Shown here one piece after another: positions 11,085 through 23,498 of a DNA stretch of 64,000 bases. The notes beneath the pieces were generated by a model that was given only the letters and a program-made list of their open reading frames with translations, searched no databases and was not told where the DNA came from. The stretch is from the NCBI GenBank assembly GCA_963691655.1, contig OY829326.1:141936998-142000997 (forward strand). Reading direction: 5' to 3'. Numbering within the stretch: the stretch's first letter is position 1; every line of letters starts with the position of its first letter. The stretch comes from Toxonevra muliebris. Lineage: Eukaryota; Arthropoda; Insecta; Diptera; Pallopteridae. The position numbers and the translations under genes were made by a program.

Positions 11085-11950
11085 CACTCTACCAAAGGTT
11101 AAAACCTTCCAAGTTCAATTTTTGTAAAAAAAAATTATCTCTTGAAAGGCAAACATTTTTTCTTTTTATAAAAACCTCTTCATATTGGATTAACCGTTAC
11201 CAATAATAGCAAATAATCTTCAAATAAAATAATCTCCATTTAAAAGTTTGTGGGGCCACCGAAAGCCACCTAAGTTCAATTCATTTAAAAAAAAAATGTT
11301 TTTTTTTTTGCAATAATCCCTATTTACTGGACTCTATTTATTCTATTTACGGCTAGAGAAAACACCAAATAATCTTCGAAGATAATATTTCGCATTGAAA
11401 ATTAGTTGGGGCCACTGAGGGTTAAAATCACTCGTTTTCTAATTTTTTGTTTTCTTTTTTTAAGGAATTAACCTTAAGACAACATTTTTGTATATTTTTT
11501 GCAATAATATTTTTAAACTGGATTAATAATTAGCAAAAATAGCAAATAGGGGAGACTGGGGTAAAAAGGTAAATTCTTGGGAAAACCCATTTTTCGAAGC
11601 CTTAGATGGTCGAAAATTATTCGGCTGCGAAAATATTTACGGTGCTATAAACAAAATACACTTCATTAAATAAATATCAAAGTTTTTTTTGTGAGAATTT
11701 CAGCTCCGTAGCTGTTACTGTTCGTTCGATAATACAGACCGAAGATTCTGAAAATTTAACTTTTTACCCCAGTCTCCCCTAAACTTCAAAAAAAATAGTT
11801 CTCATTGAAATATCCTCGAAATCAGTAAAGATTAAAATTAAATAAATCCATTTATCAAAAAGAAAAGTAAAAATTACGAAACCCACAAAAAGTCCGAGGT
11901 TAAAATTTCGTCATTTAAAATTTATAATTCAAAGTTGCACATAAACTCTT
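11085..11950. repeat. Tandem array of ~150-180-bp units
   Basis: Repeated modules contain 'ggggccac(c/t)ga', 'ggttaaaa', a T/A-rich run, 'gcaataat', 'actgga', 'atagcaaataatctt' and 'cattgaaa'. Three diverged units can be followed, the last interrupted by the MITE at 11549-11779. Confidence 0.65.
11549..11779. mobile_element. TA-flanked MITE with GGGGAGACTGGGGTA ends
   Basis: 231 bp. Left end ggggagactggggtaaaaag and its inverted right end are nearly identical over about 27 bp, flanked by TA at 11547-11548 and 11780-11781. Neighbouring tandem units read gcaaataatc at the same position, giving the empty site. The tip matches the DD37E element at 28.0/33.0 kb, so that transposase family is the likely mobiliser (inference). 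Confidence 0.9.
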
Positions 11951-13960
11951 CTGAAACTTCCAAAGATTAGGACCACATTTATTGATCCAAATCGTACGAT
12001 TGCTTTTGAAAAATTCCAGCAAAATCCTTCTAAACTTTACAAAATTAGAACTGAGAAAGCTGTGAGTAGGGATCATGAAATATGATTTCATAGAGATCGC
12101 GTACTTTACTTTTCTCGGGTCAAATCAAATTTTGGAGTAATTTGGGGAAATATTCCAAAATTTGTTTATCTTTTTGTTTATCAACTAATTAGCAGAGTAT
12201 TATTTAGCACCCTTGGGATTAAACTAAAAAAAAAAACTTTAAATTATTATAAAATTGCCTTAAGTATACGAAAAATATTCCTATCACCCTTGTAAATGGT
12301 TGAGAACGTGCAAAACAGGCAATTTTCACTTTTGGGTTAAGAGGTTTTGAAATCCTGAAATAATAGTAAATTATATTGCCAGATTGGATTCAGTGCATAA
12401 ACTTACATGGAAAATCATTCGTTGTTCTCTATTCAAAAATTTCGAGGCAATTTTTGAAACATCTTCCAAGTTCGACTTAAAATAGTACAACATAATCGTC
12501 GAAGTTCAGAAATGGAGCAATTACTACTCGGAACTACTTTTAAAAATCTATACTCTGTTGCACTGTAACTAACTACAAATCAAGAAAATATTTAATTTCA
12601 ATTTTAAAAATATTTGTAAAGTTATTTGCTTATAATTAAATTGAAAAATTTATATATTTCATATCAATTTTTAACTGCATTCATAGTGCTAGTTTTTCAT
12701 TCCCTTTATTTATTTTGTGGTCTTGTTGTAGTTTCCTTTTATATAAATTTTGTGTAACATATTGTAGTTTCATGTATCTGTCTTGTTTTCTTATTATTAT
12801 TATTTTAATTATTTCTGTCTACTGTCTGCATTTGAGAGACTTGAAAAGTTTTTCCTCTTTTTCTTATTATATTTTCAATTATTTCATCATCATTTCTAAA
12901 TGAACAATTTCCAAAGTTACTCAAGTGTGGCAAAGTTTACTTGAATGACTTTTAGAATTTAGTTTTTCACTTAGAAACAACAGAAAGTTTTTATTTTTTT
13001 TTTATTTTTTTTTTTTAATTTTTGCTTTTGAAACTATTTAAATAGAGATACAAAGTATGAAGTTTAGAATAGGTTTCACAACACATACTGAGCGGTCATT
13101 GTCTGCTTTGCATGCTGAGGGTAGGCAAAAAGTTCAACAAGTTATTAGTTTCAGATAATTAGCAGAAAACTTAATTAGTTTATCTGGGCAATTTAAAAGG
13201 CGTAGCTTCATTCAATGTAGTACATACTACTTAAGAAAATTAGGAGCTGTTTCAAACTCTACGGACTTTAGAATGGAATCAACACTTAAATTCAATTGCT
13301 CTTACGATGTGTGCTTAAAATCTATTTTTTAATAAACGAAAAAGTCTTCAAGACTCATATATATTAAACTGCCTTTGACAGCCTTAGTATTTTGGTAGTT
13401 TGACGAGTCGTAGTTGAGGTATCTATATGAGATATATTATACCAAAAAAATACAAATTGAATTCTTATGGTATATTTGGAAAAAAAAACTTCACAAAACT
13501 CGTTTTTGTAATTTTTCACCCTTTGTTTCTTGAAAACCTGATATAATGGAGACTTTCAAAGTAGCTCCAAACTAAAGCTCAAGACCTTAAATTTTAAAAC
13601 ATGTGCCGTGATGGCAACTAGAAGATCCAGAAGCTGCTTAAGGGGGAGAATAGGGTTGCCAGGCGGTCAAGATTTTTAATCCCGATAAAATGTTCAAATT
13701 TGTAGAAATAAAATTTCTAAATAAAATAATAAAATTTGAGCAAACAATTAAACAATTTACAAAAATATATCAGAAATCTCAGGCGTTGAAAATATTTATT
13801 CATCAGCTCCGTAAAGTCTAAATGGTGTACTACACTGATTGTGAGCTGTTCACTCAATAACAGAAAAAAAGCAAAATTAAAAAATAAGATGGTAAGATGG
13901 TTTTTCAATATGGCCCAGCTCACGAACGGTAATCGCTAGAATTGAAATATTTTTGGAATC
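11951..13960. other. AT-rich non-coding stretch, nothing recognised
   Basis: Long T runs near 12990-13015. No repeat pair, no coding signature, no recognisable transposon end. Confidence 0.5.
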
Positions 13961-13977
13961 ATCATAAAATAGGCCGA

Positions 13978-14400
13978 GGCCGTATTTAGAGGGGGATTTT
14001 GGGGGTTTGGGGGTATGTCATCTAGGTGGTTTTGACTTTCGTTGACCCCCAAATACTTTTTGATTGGAAATATTTTTCTCAAAGACTGTTTGTTGTTTTT
14101 TCAATGGCAAATCTAGTATTAAGGCAGAATAAAGGCAAAAAATTATAAACTTTCAAATTAATTTCTGAGAAAAAGCTAGACTAAGGTGGTTTTGACCTTA
14201 AATGACTTCAACTATTTTTTGATGGAGATTATTTTTTCCGAAAAATGTTTATTATTATTTCCAACAATTAATCCTTTTGGATTATAAAAAAATAAAAAAT
14301 TTTACCAAGGGTTAATTTCTTAAATAAAGTTGGACTTAGAAAATTTTGACCTGGGATGACCCCAATTACTTTTCGATGGGAAACATTTTTTACCAAAACC
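13978..14400. repeat. Repeat with GGCCGTATTTAG end and three ~155-bp tandem units
   Basis: Begins ggccgtatttagagggggat, a tip that recurs inverted at 47944-47983. Then three diverged units start at about 14022, 14181 and 14334, each with 'ggttttgac', 'tgac(c/t)cc', 'tttttgatgg(a/g)' and 'tttttt..aaa'. The array could be the body of a transposon whose other end is lost. Confidence 0.6.
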
Positions 14401-14580
14401 TATGGACAGGTTTCGTGTTCGTTTACCCGGTATAGTCATATATCGAATAGAGGCTTCATATAACTCTTAAAAGGCTGGGTAAGGGTGGTTGGTGGGTTAT
14501 TGCTGCTAAATACTTTTTTCCTTCCTTCTATGATAAATAGCTTTCTCTTAGCTATGAAACGTGTGTAATGTATGGGGGTG

Positions 14581-14613
14581 TCCGGTATGGGGGTTTTCGG
14601 CCCCCATACCGGA
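14581..14613. repeat. Perfect 13-bp GC-rich hairpin
   Basis: Arms tccggtatggggg (14581-14593) and cccccataccgga (14601-14613) pair perfectly around the 7-nt loop ttttcgg. Very stable for this AT-rich region. Confidence 0.9.
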
Positions 14614-14644
14614 GATCCCAGACGCGATAGCGTAAATCTGAGTA

Positions 14645-14945
14645 CAGGGTCGGATTCAGCGACCCCAAAAACCTATAAGTAAGAAGTTTCAAGCAAAAAC
14701 GACCGATTTTTAAAAATTTGTCCGCCATTTTGAATCCACCATTTTGAATTTCAGAAAAATAACTTCAGATTCGTAATTAGCGACCCCAAAAACTTACAAG
14801 CAAGAAGTTTCAAGGAAAAAAACAATCGATTTTAAAAAATTTGTCCGCCATTTTAGATCCGCCATTTTGAATATCTGAAAAATAACTTTAGATTCATAAT
14901 CAGCCATCCCAAAGACTGTTAGAAAAGGAGTTTCAGAATTATTCA
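14645..14945. repeat. ~120-bp tandem units of the AGCGACCCCAAAAAC family
   Basis: Units begin near 14651, 14767 and 14889. Each carries agattc-taat-agcgacccc, 'aaaaact-a-aag-aagaagtttcaa', 'cgattttta', and one or two 'ccgccattttgaat' words. The core also occurs in the 2.4-kb foldback element and at 17.9-18.4 kb. Confidence 0.75.
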
Positions 14946-17100
14946 AGTACTTGTTAACTTTTAGTTCATGAAAATACTTTTAAATTTCCGAACTTAATGA
15001 CTTTTGGGAGCCATATTAGCATCGTCATTTAAAATTTTTGGAAAACGTCCATCGGCATCTTAAACTACACGAATGTAGAAATCTTTGAAGCCAGCCCTAG
15101 AACGCTAAAATTGGTCCAACAAATATTTGTTTATGGGTCTGTCCTTATTAACGATGAATGTCCCATATAATTTAGGTCTCTCTGGTGCTTATCAACTGGA
15201 TAACTTTTTTTTTAATAATAACTAAAACGCAATCAATTCTCTTTTCAAAGAATATAAATTTAATAAAATCGGTGCAATAGCTTCTTAATAAACAGAACAA
15301 ATTTATTTAGAGTCGCCAGTGGCCAATGGTCCTGCAAGGGTTAATAGAAATATATTTAAAAAGAGAAGTATTTCCATAAAGATTCCATCTCACTATAACT
15401 TAAAGTATATAAATTAACGAAAACTTGGAATTTTAATTAAAATAAATTACATTTCTTAAAAGCTATTCATTTTCCGCACACAAAAAAAAAATATGTTTGA
15501 TATTTGTTAAATTTAATTAAATAGTTAATCAGGTCATTCATAAGCTCATAGAGCATTTAGCCATTTCAAATAAATTTGACATATGTCTGACATCTTTCAT
15601 AGCGATGTTGAAAAGCTAAAAACCACAATGAAACCATCATAGCTAATGCTATTCAAACAAATGTACCTACTAAATTTCTCCATCTCTCTCTCATATATTT
15701 ATCCAACATGACAGTTCAGAAACTTCAGAAACTAATGCGCTGAGGCCAATGCCGCCCATATACAACTTGAAAGTGTTTTGTGTTTTTTTTTTATTCTAAA
15801 TCTAAAGAAGCTAATAAATTTGAAAAATATTACAGAAAGTGTCAAAAAAATTTTCTATTTTCAGAATAGAACAAAAAGGCTGGAAACCAATGGACAGACA
15901 GAGTTGCCGAGTGTTGCACATGTATAGAAAATAAAGTAAATGTTATTAAACAATGCTTGAAGGCAGCATATGGAACTAATGGAAAAACACAAATATTGAT
16001 TGTGTGTCAAGGAAACATATAGAAAGTGAAGATAGGGAAGAGGGAAGAGGTGTAAGAATGAGGAAGAGAAGACTTGAAATAGGCTATATATGTTTTGAGG
16101 TTTGTTGTGGTTCCCCTTTACTTTTTATATGATACTTTTATGATAGCAAAAGTTTCAAAATGTACGTGATAAAGTGTTGCTTCTTCATTTTATGATTTTG
16201 ACAGCAGATAGTAGTTTTAATTTCCGTCACATAAACATACATACATTTTTCACACAATGACAGCACTAACATTGAAAAATAAATAGTTTATTTTTAACTC
16301 AAAAAAGAAAAAGCTAAAAATAATTTTCTTTGACATCTATTTGACATATTGAATTGCACAGTATCATTACAAATACATATGTACGTCTATATTTACTACC
16401 AACTACATTGACATTTTGACACTAAACTGTAGAGCAAAATTTTCAGTTAGTGTTAGCTATGCATACCATATTATTTTTTAAGCGCTTAAAAGACGACAAC
16501 AACATCATCGCCTTCAGTGACAGTATCAAAAATTTCATTTATAGGAAATGCAGTCAAACAACTTTCTATGGAAAATTTTACTTTTTTCTTTCCTTCTCTC
16601 AATTGTAGAGACAGCAAAACGAAATTACAAAAAAAAAAACTCAATAAATTGATTAAAGTTTAAGATACGAGGAAAGCCTAAAAGTCAAAATTCCGGTTAT
16701 CCCATCGCACATGTATGAAAATCTTTACAGCTTTACGAAAAAAAACACTAATAAAAAAAAAATAAAAATAAAAATCGAATCGTAGAAAAAAGTCAAAGTA
16801 AAAATCTTGTTTAACTACAGATTTTACTTTCATTTGAATTTCAGCGCTTTTCAAAGAGAGAGATAGAAAAAGAGAGAGAGCGAGTGAAAATTTCATTCAG
16901 ACATTAAAGATGACAATTAAATGTTTTTGACATTTTATTTGATTTATTTTTTTGCAAAAAACTGTCATAATTGATTTGTCAAGCGTGTAATTGTAATTAC
17001 TATTATAAATGTTATTAGCAAGATTTTAATCAAAGTTTAATGACCGTTGGGTAATTTATGTGTGTATGAACAAAAATATTTTTGAAAATTTTTTTAGGAA
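14946..17100. other. AT-rich non-coding stretch
   Basis: No gene or TE end recognised. A GA-rich run (gagagagatagaaaaagaga) lies near 16856-16885. Scattered ACAT tetranucleotides occur around 16230 and 16370. Confidence 0.5.
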
Positions 17101-17108
17101 TCTAATAA

Positions 17109-17557
17109 CACAGTCCAACAACTTAAGACTTTTTGGCTGGAACAGAATAATCCTGAAAGAGTATGTTGTATAGACCATTTTTGTGAAACAAACGTCATGT
17201 CCAGCATGTCTCACTTTTTTTTTACAGTGGGTCAAAGTTTTCTTATTTTGGTCGAAGGAGAAATGCAAAAAGTGCTATAAATTGATGTCTGAAAAAAAAT
17301 CTTATTGGTGAAGTTTCATAGTAGAATTTTAAGAGGATTATTTCTGTAGAACATATTAACCCTTTAGCTCCTCTTTTTATGGGACAATTTTACCCCTTTT
17401 TTGATAAAAACCTGAAAAGTCCTTTCAAAAGAGACATTTAAGGATTGAAATATTCCACAGAAATAAATCCCTGAAAATTTCACTTGGGGTCACCAAAGAT
17501 GTACACTTTCAAGATTATAGGGTGGCTATTTTGTTGCAAAAATGCTGTTGGACTGTG
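17109..17557. mobile_element. CACAGTCCAACA-ended element with TAA duplication
   Basis: The left end CACAGTCCAACA and inverted right end TGTTGGACTGTG are flanked by TAA (17106-17108, 17558-17560). The 449-bp interior has no ORF. CAC-type end and TWA 3-bp duplication match the elements at 2.4 and 7.8 kb. Confidence 0.7.
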
Positions 17558-17884
17558 TAATTGAACAAGACATAAAACAAATTCAATAAAATTATTTTAA
17601 AATACTTTTTAAAATAGGAAAACAAGAGTCACAACTGAACTGAAGCTGTAAAAACACCCCAAACTATAAAGAGAACAACGTTTCGTGTCTTTATGGCGAT
17701 ATTTCAGCTTAAAATTTGAAGAACATCGATTTTTTTTTTATTTTTGATTTTTAGGTTCCTTATAGTTTCAAGAATATTGTCCTGAAATATTAGTGAAAAA
17801 AAAAAACAAAGTAAAACGAAAGTTATACATATAATTAAAAAAAAGAAACCTAACCTCCAAAAAGAAGTTTTCGAGAAAATAGCT

Positions 17885-18445
17885 TCAAAATCGTTACTCA
17901 GGTGTTTTCAGGGTCGCTGATTACGAATCTGACATAAGATTTTTAAAATTCGAAATGGCGGTATTTTTTTTTTTAATTAATCGGATTCGCTTGAAATTCA
18001 TTACTCGGGGGTTTCTGGGGACGCTAATTAGGCCTCTATCATCGGATATTCACAACTAATGTAGAAAAGAGGTCTGCGAAAGTAAAAAACGTATAAAACG
18101 TCTTCTATACTATAGACAAAAGGTCTGAGACGCTAAAAAATATGAGCTTTCAAGGTCGCTAATTACAAATCTGACATTAAATTCGTAATCAGTGACCCTA
18201 AAAATCCTCCTAGTAACGAGTTTCAAACGAATCCGATCAATATTTTAAAATTGTTCTTCCATATTGGATCCGCCATTTTGTATTTTCAAAATCTAGCGCC
18301 AGATTCGTAATCAGCTACCCCGAAAACTCCTTAGTAACGGGTTTCAAGTTAATCGGATCATTTTTTCAAAAATGTTTCGCCATATTGGATTCAAAATTTT
18401 GAATTTTGAAAAACTGATATTCGATTCGAAATCAGCATACTTTTT
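17885..18445. repeat. Inverted array of the AGCGACCCCAAAAAC family
   Basis: One side (about 17885-18030) reads in reverse ('ggattcgcttgaaattcatt', 'actcgggggtttc'). The other (about 18150-18440) reads forward in two to three units of about 130 bp ('agattcgtaatcag', 'cgaaaactccttagtaacg', 'ggtttcaa', 'atcggatca', 'catattggatccgccatttt'). The centre is about 18030-18150. Head-to-head layout as in the 2.4-kb foldback element; outer ends not found. Confidence 0.7.
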
Positions 18446-18989
18446 TATATTAGAATCGCCAAAAAACACGTGTCGAACGTTGAAAATCAACGTAACTCGC
18501 ATAGCTCAAGCCAACAGAAAGAGCAGAGAACATTCTAAAGAAGCACGTACAGCGAGAAAAAGGCCCAATTATAGCATTAAAAGAAGTTGACTGAACTTGA
18601 AGACCTTCCATATGCACCAGGGTTGGCTGACTAAAAGTAATTTGCATAACAAAATCATTTGTTTAATTTTTAAATGTAAAAATTAATATTATATTATATA
18701 AATTTTTCTCAAAATGATGTTTTTGGAAACAAATCAGACTGATATTTCAAACTCTACCAACCAGATTTTGAAAAACCGAACCCTAAAAAAAGTGAAGATA
18801 AAGTTTAAATTTTTAAATGTCTAGCGAACAAAATCTCTTTAAAATTATGTCTCTATCTTTATTATGAAGCTCGGAATCCATCTTACCAACAAAAATTGAC
18901 TTTTTTGGAGATGCCGCCATTTTTGTTCCTCAATAAGACACTTATAACATCTCTTACCATTTTTATAATTAAATATCTGAGTTGTAAAA

Positions 18990-19720
18990 GATTGCAGTCT
19001 TTTTAAGGTTGAAGTCAATAGATTTTTTAGAAAAATGATTGCAATATTCCAATAATTTTGTGAATGCAGAATTAAGACCGTGAAGTCGCAACTCATGTTG
19101 ATATCAATGAATTATCCTTTATTTTTGAAGTCATTTTTTTTTAAGTCATGAATGACCAGTCTGTTATTTGCAGTCCTGATCCCTACAAATTATTAATTGA
19201 CATGAAGTCATTCATTTTGAAGTCATTAAAGATAATTGAAGTCAATTGGAGAAATTTGTAGACAATTGACTTCACTGAAATAAATTTAAGTCTATTGACT
19301 CCATTGAAATAAATTGATTTCATTGAAACAACTTGGAAGTCATTTAAATTAACGACCCATTCGATACAACGGAAGCCATGAGTTTTCGGATCTTTAGATC
19401 TTAAAATTTTCTCTGTTGGCATATAAAAAATCATCGAAATCAAAGCTGTGTCTCAATTGACAGCAAGACTTCTAACCAATTTGAAGTCATGACTGCGAAT
19501 TCAAGTATAATATGAGGTCATGTTAGTGATTGTGACTTATTTGCCTTGAAATCTTAAATTGATTGCTATAATCAATGAGCAGTTATTGACTATAAAAAGA
19601 CTGGTGACTTAAGTTTTGAAAGTCATAAGTTTCAAATGAAATCGAAGGCTCTAATCAGAAAACGTAATTCATATGCAGTGACTTCAATGAATGCAGCTTG
19701 AAATGACTGCAATCTTTTAT
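18990..19720. repeat. Diverged TGAAGTCA array
   Basis: Many copies of ttgaagtca/attgaagtc/gaagtcat in both orientations at irregular spacing, clearly related to the better preserved arrays at 56.8-57.4 and 63.7-64 kb. Confidence 0.7.
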
Positions 19721-21400
19721 AGGTCTGTAAAATATCATAGTTAAAAAAAAAAAATCCCACAAAAAGTCAATTTTTTCCAGTTTTAAACTGGGATGTCACC
19801 TTAATATTTTCAAAGCTGTTTCAATACTCCAAATAAAAAAAAAATTAATATTTTTTTGTGAAATCAAATTATTTCTAATTTCTAATTAAGTTATTTTATT
19901 AATACCTCAAGCCCTTTTAAAGATTACAGATATCACGGTTTGAAGACACTTACCTGAAAGAAAAAAGAAAAATAAATTTTAATCAAATGTTTAATTAAAA
20001 GTTTCTAAAGAAGTCATTACATGTAATACCTATGTAATACCTACACAAATCATATTATTATCTTAAAGTTCCTTCTTCATTTACGCCAACTTTGAACGCT
20101 ATTTTAATTCAATTTAAAAAATTATGCTCAAAGATTTTAAACAATTACCACCAACTTCAATAAGAAAGATGATCTATGTATGTATGTATGTATCTTTACA
20201 CCCAAAAATAAAATCATAATTTCATTTATGATCATGATAATTTAATTCAATAATAATTCATTTATACATACATACATAAATATAATCCTATTTCTTTTAA
20301 GTAAATAAAATTTACACAAAAGATAACAGGAAATTGAAAATTATGAATTTCAAATGCACTTTAGAAAAAAAAAAGTAGAGTATGTAATAGTAGAATAAAG
20401 CGGAAGATAATATACGAATATAAATAAATACTTTTGAACACGCACGCACCTACGAGCTGCAAGCTCAAATCAAAATAAATTCAAGCAAAAATCAAAAAAA
20501 AAAAAAAAAAAAATTATCAAAAAAGACTGACTGACACATGACAAAGATGTGAACAATTTTCTCAACCCACGTGATTGTAGTGCATAATTTTTTGACGCAC
20601 ATGTGACAAGCGGAAGAAAAAATCAAGAAAAACCTCAAAGAAGAATTGCATAAATTTAAAGTTTGCTGAAGAAGAAAGAAAGCTGCAGTTAAAAGCGCAG
20701 TGAACTGTAATGGAAATGATAGCTGAATTTGCAATTTTACTATAGGTATAAATTATTATAGTTCATGCTGGAAAGTTTCAGACGATTAACTTTGCCTTAT
20801 AGGAGAAAAAAATATCAGGAATATGGCAAGGTCATAAAATTCCTAAAATCAAAACTTATTTTAAGGTTTTTAAAAAGACAAACAGTGGAGACCTTCGGCA
20901 AACCCAAGAGTTCCTCAAGCCTTACTAGTTACTCAACTAGAGGGTTTGTGGATTAGAAAATGGTATTAGAAAATTTTCTAGAATATTTAATCCCAAAGTT
21001 CAACTTGAAAAGTTAAAAACAAAGTAGTAAACTCCGTCAAGTGCAGTTCAGAAAGGATGCTTCTTTACACGAAAACCGGCGAAATTCGACATGGTTCCTC
21101 CAGGATTATAACAGGGGCTAATACAGATTTTTTGGGGGAAAAGGCAAGGGTATTCAAATACAAAAACAACTTTGAGGTTCCAATGAAGAAACGAGAGGCT
21201 TTTCAACGCATTTCAGTAATTGTGTACTTTATTTCGGAAGAGTGTAGGCAATGAAAATTAGACTGAACAATTTTTTTCCAGACAACGAGGACGCCAGTTA
21301 ATGAGCAATATGGAGGGGTCGTCGTAAGATAACTGTAGGGGCATCTCCGATTTGACTGATTTCGGAGGACGATCCAAAGGGGAAGGGAAATATTGGTCTT
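19721..21400. other. AT-rich non-coding stretch
   Basis: Contains a (TATG)n run near 20175-20194 and a 22-A run near 20493. Short open frames around 20.8-21.3 kb show no recognisable product. Confidence 0.5.
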
Positions 21401-21444
21401 CAGCCAAATTTCTTCTTTTTTTTTGGAAATTATTTTTGAAAAAA

Positions 21445-21940
21445 TTTTTTTTTGTTGAAAACTTTGTAAAAGCTTATAAGACGTGTTTCCTACACCCAAA
21501 AAAAAAATTCGATGTATCCCCCCGTTATGAATATTTTGAAAAATTTAGGTCGAAAATTTTTTTTTTCAAAAATCCAAAATTTTTTCAAAATTTTTTTTTT
21601 CGTTGAAAACGTTGTAAAAACTCATAAAACATGTAAACAAATTAAAAACCCAGAAAAAAATCATTTTTTTCCATGTATCCCCCCTTATGAATTTTTTGAA
21701 GAATTTAGGTCGAGAAAAAAAAAATTTTTTTTTTTGGTTGAAAACGTTATAAAAACTCATAAAACGTGTAGAAAACATAAAAACCCAGAAAATTATTTTT
21801 TCATGTATCCCCCCTTATGAATTTTTTAAAATTGGAAAAAAAAAAATTTTTTAAATTTTTTTTTTGGTTGAATACGTTGTAAAAACTTGTAAAACGTGGA
21901 GGAAATCCAAAAACTGGAAAAAAAATTTTTTTCCACCTAC
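21445..21940. repeat. ~135-bp satellite, four units
   Basis: Units start with gttgaaaac-ttgtaaaaac at about 21453, 21602, 21737 and 21867 and include 'ataaaacgtgt', 'aaaacccagaaaa', 'catgtatcccccctta' and 'tgaattttttga', separated by long A/T blocks. The open frames seen here are by-products of the low-complexity blocks. Confidence 0.8.
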
Positions 21941-22076
21941 CCTTAACCTTGCTATTTTTTAAAAAATCATGAAATCATCGATATCACAAAAGTTCGACCT
22001 GACCGGAAAAAAATGTTTTGTGAATTTGTGATCAGCTCGATGCTGAACAACGTCAGATCTCTATTTTATTGTACAG

Positions 22077-22480
22077 TAGTGATGACCGTTATTTCGTTAT
22101 CGGTGATTTAATCACTGTGACCGGGAAATCACTGATCACTTCTGTGACTAAAGAGTTTCAAAAACGGCTCCAGTGATTTCAGTTTTTATCAAGTTGACAA
22201 TTATCTTCATTTCATTTCTTTTCATATTCGTTCTATAGTGAATTTGTATTCTTTATCATTGTAGGAGTATTAGTGGGTGAGAAAGCGACAATTTGAATAA
22301 AAAGCTAAGCATTACCAAATTGATCCTGATTTAATCTTGGCCACGACTGGTGTATAAAATAGTTAAAAAAAAAATTGGAATCCACTGATGTAAGGAAGCA
22401 ATGACAAAGTCGCTGTTTAAAATCACAGTGATTCAGAAATCACAAACCCTTTTTTGACTAATCACTGTTGCTCATCACAA
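22077..22480. mobile_element. hAT-type MITE with 8-bp duplication TTGTACAG
   Basis: The left tip is TAGTGATGACC; the right tip, read inward, is TTGTGATGAGC. Perfect 8-bp duplications TTGTACAG lie at 22069-22076 and 22481-22488. Internally rich in 'aatcactg(t/a)g' on both strands near the ends, as subterminal repeats often are. 404 bp, no coding content. The 8-bp duplication is the hAT hallmark. Confidence 0.85.
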
Positions 22481-22488
22481 TTGTACAG

Positions 22489-23270
22489 CATTTTTGGTAG
22501 GAATATCATCAAGAGTTTTGTCAGAATTTGGTTATATTCTTGGTAGTTCCGATGGCCTGCCCTAAACAAATTTTATGTGTTCTGGTATTCCTTTTTCACT
22601 TTATATTTCGACAGCTTTTTTGTGGTATTTTTTTGTACTAAGAACCCCATTATCAATGGGCAGATGGCACAGTTTCATATATGTAATTGAGACCTGTACC
22701 AAAATATTCCAAACAGGTTGAAAAAAATCCAACTGCCCCCATTTAATATCAGCAGCAACCTGGCGGCTTTTTTTCCTAACAGACTATTGGGTGTTCCTCA
22801 TAGCTTTGAATTACCAAAGGCTTCCACTTCCACCCTCCTCCCCCCGCGTTCAACCCTGTGATCAAAGAAGAAAAAATACGAATCTCTCCCCCAAAATTTG
22901 TTTAAATGTTGCACTGTGTTAATAATTGCATTTAAAATTTTAATGCAATTTAAACATGTCTCCTTCAGCTTACGAAAATGATTTTTAAAATTCCATTAAC
23001 ACTTTATTTTTCTATATTTTTTCACGGTCACATACGAATGCACACATATTTTCCAGCCGACTCAACCACCCACCCAACATTGGCAAAAACACGCCACCAT
23101 ATAGAGTTAAACAATTTTGGAATAATTGATAGCTACACTCCACTACCATAAATGTTGCTGTCATCAACAACAACCACAGTATTTTTTTTTTTCTATTAGG
23201 CACTTAATTTTTTGCATGCAATTTTCGTGAAATCACATTCCATCATAACGAATTCTTATGCATGGTAGTG
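22489..23270. other. Non-coding stretch, nothing recognised
   Basis: Mixed-composition sequence without a supported gene, repeat pair or transposon end. Confidence 0.45.
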
Positions 23271-23278
23271 CCGCAGTG

Positions 23279-23490
23279 CAGGGGCGGTGTACCTAATCAA
23301 GAGGGGGTATAATTTCCAAGGTGAAATAGTTTCCCAAATCATAGGACTCAAGAGTGTTTTTTATGCTACTACTCAAGACGAGGATATTTTTCTTTTTTGA
23401 TACTATGTGTAAATTAAAAAAAAAAACCCATGCCACTTTTTCAAATACTCCAATTATTCTCTTAGTTTTTTTTTTTTTGATACGCCAGTG
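23279..23490. mobile_element. Small hAT-type MITE
   Basis: 212 bp beginning CAGGGGCGGTGTA and ending tacgccagtg (inward CACTGGCGTATC). Flanks ccgcagtg (23271-23278) and ccgcaatg (23491-23498) match at 7/8, as expected for an aged hAT 8-bp duplication. No ORF beyond low-complexity frames. Confidence 0.7.
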
Positions 23491-23498
23491 CCGCAATG

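Noticed and set aside
21352..21820. Overlapping ORFs of 84-102 codons
   Set aside because: Lysine/phenylalanine-rich translations of the satellite's A/T blocks.
22905..22925. CACTGTG-TTA as a right MITE end
   Set aside because: Short motif without a left partner; likely chance.
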